A stretch of 6,095 nucleotides of DNA from Thermococcaceae archaeon. Its GTDB lineage: Archaea; Methanobacteriota_B; Thermococci; Thermococcales; Thermococcaceae. The stretch is from contig JALSON010000373.1 of NCBI GenBank assembly GCA_026986455.1, forward strand, positions 1 through 6,095. The letters run 5' to 3'. Positions 4,216 through 6,095 of this stretch are shown here, in pieces; position 1 is the stretch's first letter, and every line of letters starts with the position of its first letter. Under the pieces are notes generated by a model. It worked only from the letters and a program-made list of their open reading frames with translations, searched no databases and was not told the DNA's origin. Made by a program: the position numbers and the translations under genes.

Positions 4216-6095
4216 TTCCTAACCTCCCTCTGGACTTTGTGCAGGAGAACCTTCAGCTCCTCGATGGTGGTCCTGCTTATCGGCACGCTCTCCCTCATCA
4301 TCAGCTCGAACTGGCTTATCGCGTTCTCGATTTCACTCCTGTGGGCATTTGAGAAGGCCCTCAGGTCCTCAAGCGCGTTAATCAATCCTGCCTTGTCGTT
4401 GAGCTGGGCGTGGAGCAAAGCGTTCCTGCTCAACTGTTCCACGAGCTGGCGCATAAGTTTTTTGAGTTCTTTGCTGTCGGTTGTGAGGCTCATTGTCGTC
4501 TTCGTCTTCTCTATCTCCTTCTCAAGGGCTCTGCGCTCTTCGTCGAGCTTCTTTATCAGCTCAGGGTCTTTCAAAAACTCATCAACCGACTGGTAGCGCT
4601 CCTCTTTATTCTTTGCTAAAAGCTTCTCGAATATTCCATCGTACTTGGCTAAAGCTTTATTGTAGTGGCTCGGCGGCTTGGGTTTTACCGCGGGGTTTAT
4701 CACCTTCGCCATGACAACGGCAGGAGAAGTCCCCGTGTAGGGGAGCTTGCCGGTTAAGAGCTCGTAGAAGATAAGGCCCAGCTGGTAGATGTCGGTTCTT
4801 CCATCGGTGTGACCGTAGGTCTCGTCGTCCAGCTGTTCCGGAGCGGCGTAGAGGAGCGTTAACCCCTTGGTGGTTGTGGCCGTGGTTGAGACGGCTCCAA
4901 CCTTAGCTAAACCCCAGTCGGTTATCTTTGGCGTTAAATCGCTCGTTATGAGAACGTTCTGGGGCTTCAAATCCCTGTGGTAGACCTGCTTACTGTGGGC
5001 ATGGGTCAAACCCCCGGCAATGCCCCTGATGAAGCTTAACGCCTTCTCCTCATCAACGGGTTTAAGATACTTGCCGAGGTCTCTGATGACTTCATCGTTA
5101 ATTTCTACTCCATCAACGAACTCTATCTCAAGGTGAGGTAAGGGTTCATCGTAGGCGTTGTAGAGCTTGACTATATTGGGGTGGTCGAGCAGGCGCCAGG
5201 CTTTGACTTCTTTGAGGAAGAACCTCTTCGCCTTCTCGTCCAATCTGGAAACCTTGAGGGCTATGATTTTACCGTCTGACCTGCGTCTGACCTTGAAGAC
5301 CTTGGCGAAGCCTCCCTCGCCAAGGAACTCTAACGGCTCGTATTTGTCAAGGAGCTCGGGCGGAAAGCCGGGGACGGGCTTTGGGGGAGTTCTAAGTTCT
5401 GGCTTCTTCGTCGGGGTTGGTGCTGGTTTTGCGGTTACTTCCCGGGAAGGCGAGGGTTTGGATTTCCCGCCTCTGGCTTTCACCGCTCCTCCGATTATTG
5501 CAAGAACCAGGAGCGCACCGATGATGTAGGCAGGGTTGATTCCACCCGAAACCGCCACCAAACTGGCGGAAACGCTCGCCGTCTTCCCAGGCTCAATTGA
5601 AACGGTTTCAGTGTAATCCTTATAACCATCTTTAGCGAGTTTAACCTCGTAACTTCCCGGGGTCAAGTTCAACGTTAACGGCGTCTCACCCTTGTAGGAG
5701 CCATCCACATAAACACTCGCTCCTGACGGGGTAGAGGAGATTTTGAGTACTCCTGGTAGTTCCGAGAGGTTTACTTTAAGTTCCCTGGTTTTTCCGGGTT
5801 CAATCGTCACCGAAGTTTTGTAGTCATGATAACCCGTCTTCTTTACCACAACACTATGCTCTCCCGTTGAGAGCTTGTAATCCTCCAAAGGCGTTTTTCC
5901 AACGTAGGAACCATCCACGTAAACACTCGCTCCAGAGGGAGAGGAGGTAACCTTCAGGGTGCCCTTCGGAACGTACGTCCAGAGAGTTTCTATCTGCGCA
6001 TTAGTGTCCTGCACTTGAGCGTTAGTGTTTCGTACCTCGGCGTTCGACGTTTTGACTTCCGCGTTGGTGTTTTGAACTTGGGCGTTGGTGTCATG
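4212..6095 (-). CDS. Receptor-like membrane Ser/Thr protein kinase with PEGA ectodomain, N-terminus outside window
   Basis: The frame is open from TGA at 4214-4212 to the right edge (627 codons); residues here are numbered from the edge. Five 7-residue repeats (2-36) lead into two PEGA domains (about 45-110 and 114-180; both contain GASVYVDGSY), a transmembrane helix (about 187-207), a Lys/Pro-rich linker (208-250) and a Hanks-type kinase domain (about 252-512). All catalytic elements are visible: Gly-rich loop GEGGFAKV (259-266), Lys281 in ALKV, Glu296 of helix C, HRDLKPQN (373-380), DWG in place of DFG (393-395) and APE (418-420). The activation loop carries a Ser/Thr run (STTATTTKG), plausible autophosphorylation sites. 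Residues 510-627 are a charged helical tail. Basic residues after the transmembrane helix put the kinase inside and PEGA outside. A GTG at 6014 is unlikely to be the start, because the repeat continues upstream and that start would leave no signal peptide. It should phosphorylate cytoplasmic Ser/Thr; its targets and ligand are unknown. The phosphatase follows with a four-base overlap. Confidence 0.93.
   Translation of the reverse strand, partial: HDTNAQVQNTNAEVKTSNAEVRNTNAQVQDTNAQIETLWTYVPKGTLKVTSSPSGASVYVDGSYVGKTPLEDYKLSTGEHSVVVKKTGYHDYKTSVTIEPGKTRELKVNLSELPGVLKISSTPSGASVYVDGSYKGETPLTLNLTPGSYEVKLAKDGYKDYTETVSIEPGKTASVSASLVAVSGGINPAYIIGALLVLAIIGGAVKARGGKSKPSPSREVTAKPAPTPTKKPELRTPPKPVPGFPPELLDKYEPLEFLGEGGFAKVFKVRRRSDGKIIALKVSRLDEKAKRFFLKEVKAWRLLDHPNIVKLYNAYDEPLPHLEIEFVDGVEINDEVIRDLGKYLKPVDEEKALSFIRGIAGGLTHAHSKQVYHRDLKPQNVLITSDLTPKITDWGLAKVGAVSTTATTTKGLTLLYAAPEQLDDETYGHTDGRTDIYQLGLIFYELLTGKLPYTGTSPAVVMAKVINPAVKPKPPSHYNKALAKYDGIFEKLLAKNKEERYQSVDEFLKDPELIKKLDEERRALEKEIEKTKTTMSLTTDSKELKKLMRQLVEQLSRNALLHAQLNDKAGLINALEDLRAFSNAHRSEIENAISQFELMMRESVPISRTTIEELKVLLHKVQREVRK
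4222..4228 (-). promoter_or_regulatory. Ribosome binding site of the phosphatase, inside the kinase 3' end
   Basis: The minus strand reads GGGAGGT, six bases before ATG at 4215. It lies within the last kinase codons, and the kinase TGA shares four bases with the phosphatase start (ATGA, 4215-4212). This supports both the chosen start and translational coupling. Confidence 0.8.
5694..5933 (-). repeat. Duplicated PEGA module, near-identical 30-bp cores 210 bp apart
   Basis: The 30-base stretches at 5694-5723 and 5904-5933 match at 28 positions and encode the conserved GASVYVDGSY core of the two kinase PEGA domains. The 210-bp (70-codon) offset equals one domain. Such nucleotide similarity suggests a recent internal duplication or gene conversion, whereas the three PEGA-like domains of the phosphatase are strongly diverged. 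Confidence 0.75.
5988..6092 (-). repeat. Five 21-bp in-frame repeats encoding the heptad (D/N)TNA(Q/E)V(Q/K/R)
   Basis: Five consecutive units encode DTNAQVQ, NTNAEVK, TSNAEVR, NTNAQVQ and DTNAQIE. Codons vary at third positions while the peptide is kept, so the repeat is held by protein-level selection and is not a fresh slippage product. Val/Ile recurs every seven residues with Thr/Ser three residues later, compatible with a coiled coil with a partly polar core that runs on into I-x-x-L-x-x-x-V before the first PEGA domain. The array reaches the window edge, so the total copy number is unknown. Confidence 0.85.

Noticed and set aside
6012..6014. GTG as the start of the kinase
   Set aside because: The same frame stays open upstream to the window edge and continues the seven-residue repeat. 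This start would leave no export signal for the PEGA domains, and no Shine-Dalgarno site is seen upstream.
5988..6092. CRISPR-like or other non-coding repeat array
   Set aside because: The repeats are directly adjacent without spacers, keep the reading frame and vary at synonymous positions, as expected for a protein repeat.
1..6095. tRNA, rRNA, riboswitch or insertion sequence
   Set aside because: No cloverleaf, conserved RNA motif, transposase or terminal inverted repeats could be recognised; the only non-coding stretches are short and accounted for.

Overview
The window looks like a chromosomal segment from a hyperthermophilic archaeon, most likely Thermococcales (Thermococcus/Pyrococcus type). 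This is inferred from the strong GGAGG(T) ribosome binding sites, compact co-directional genes, Lys/Glu/Val-rich proteins, PEGA-domain surface proteins and a fragment resembling the archaeal ATPase DUF234 family. No marker gene fixes the species. All genes I can support lie on the minus strand, so the transcriptional order runs from position 6095 down to 1.

6095-4212: the 3' part of a membrane receptor-like Ser/Thr protein kinase. Its reading frame is open through the right edge, so the true N-terminus is outside the window. In order it has five 7-residue repeats, two PEGA domains, one transmembrane helix, a Pro-rich linker, a complete protein kinase domain and a helical tail. 4215-1711: a PP2C-type Ser/Thr phosphatase in the same membrane layout: signal peptide, beta-propeller-like region, three PEGA-like domains, one transmembrane helix and a cytoplasmic PP2C domain. 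Its ATG overlaps the kinase TGA by four bases (ATGA), so the two are almost certainly co-translated.

1710-1150 is a degenerate stretch. It holds a 19-bp perfect palindrome plus a second imperfect one overlapping a TATA-like element, then a 94-codon piece resembling the C-terminal nuclease-fold domain of DUF234 ATPases. After that comes a roughly 150-bp gene scar: a signal peptide running into a stop, followed in the same frame by a tail that resembles a PP2C C-terminus. I read the scar as the two ends of a lost second receptor-type phosphatase.

1149-1: the 5' part of a secreted or membrane protein with a signal peptide, about seven WD40/PQQ-like propeller blades and a PEGA domain. It continues beyond the left edge and is clearly more AT-rich than the kinase and phosphatase.

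Taken together, the window encodes a surface-sensing phosphorylation module: a writer (kinase) and an eraser (phosphatase) that both carry PEGA ectodomains outside the cell and catalytic domains inside, next to a propeller-PEGA surface protein that could share a ligand or partner. Opposing receptor-type kinase and phosphatase encoded as one translationally coupled pair is the most interesting feature. The functional link is inferred from architecture and gene order.
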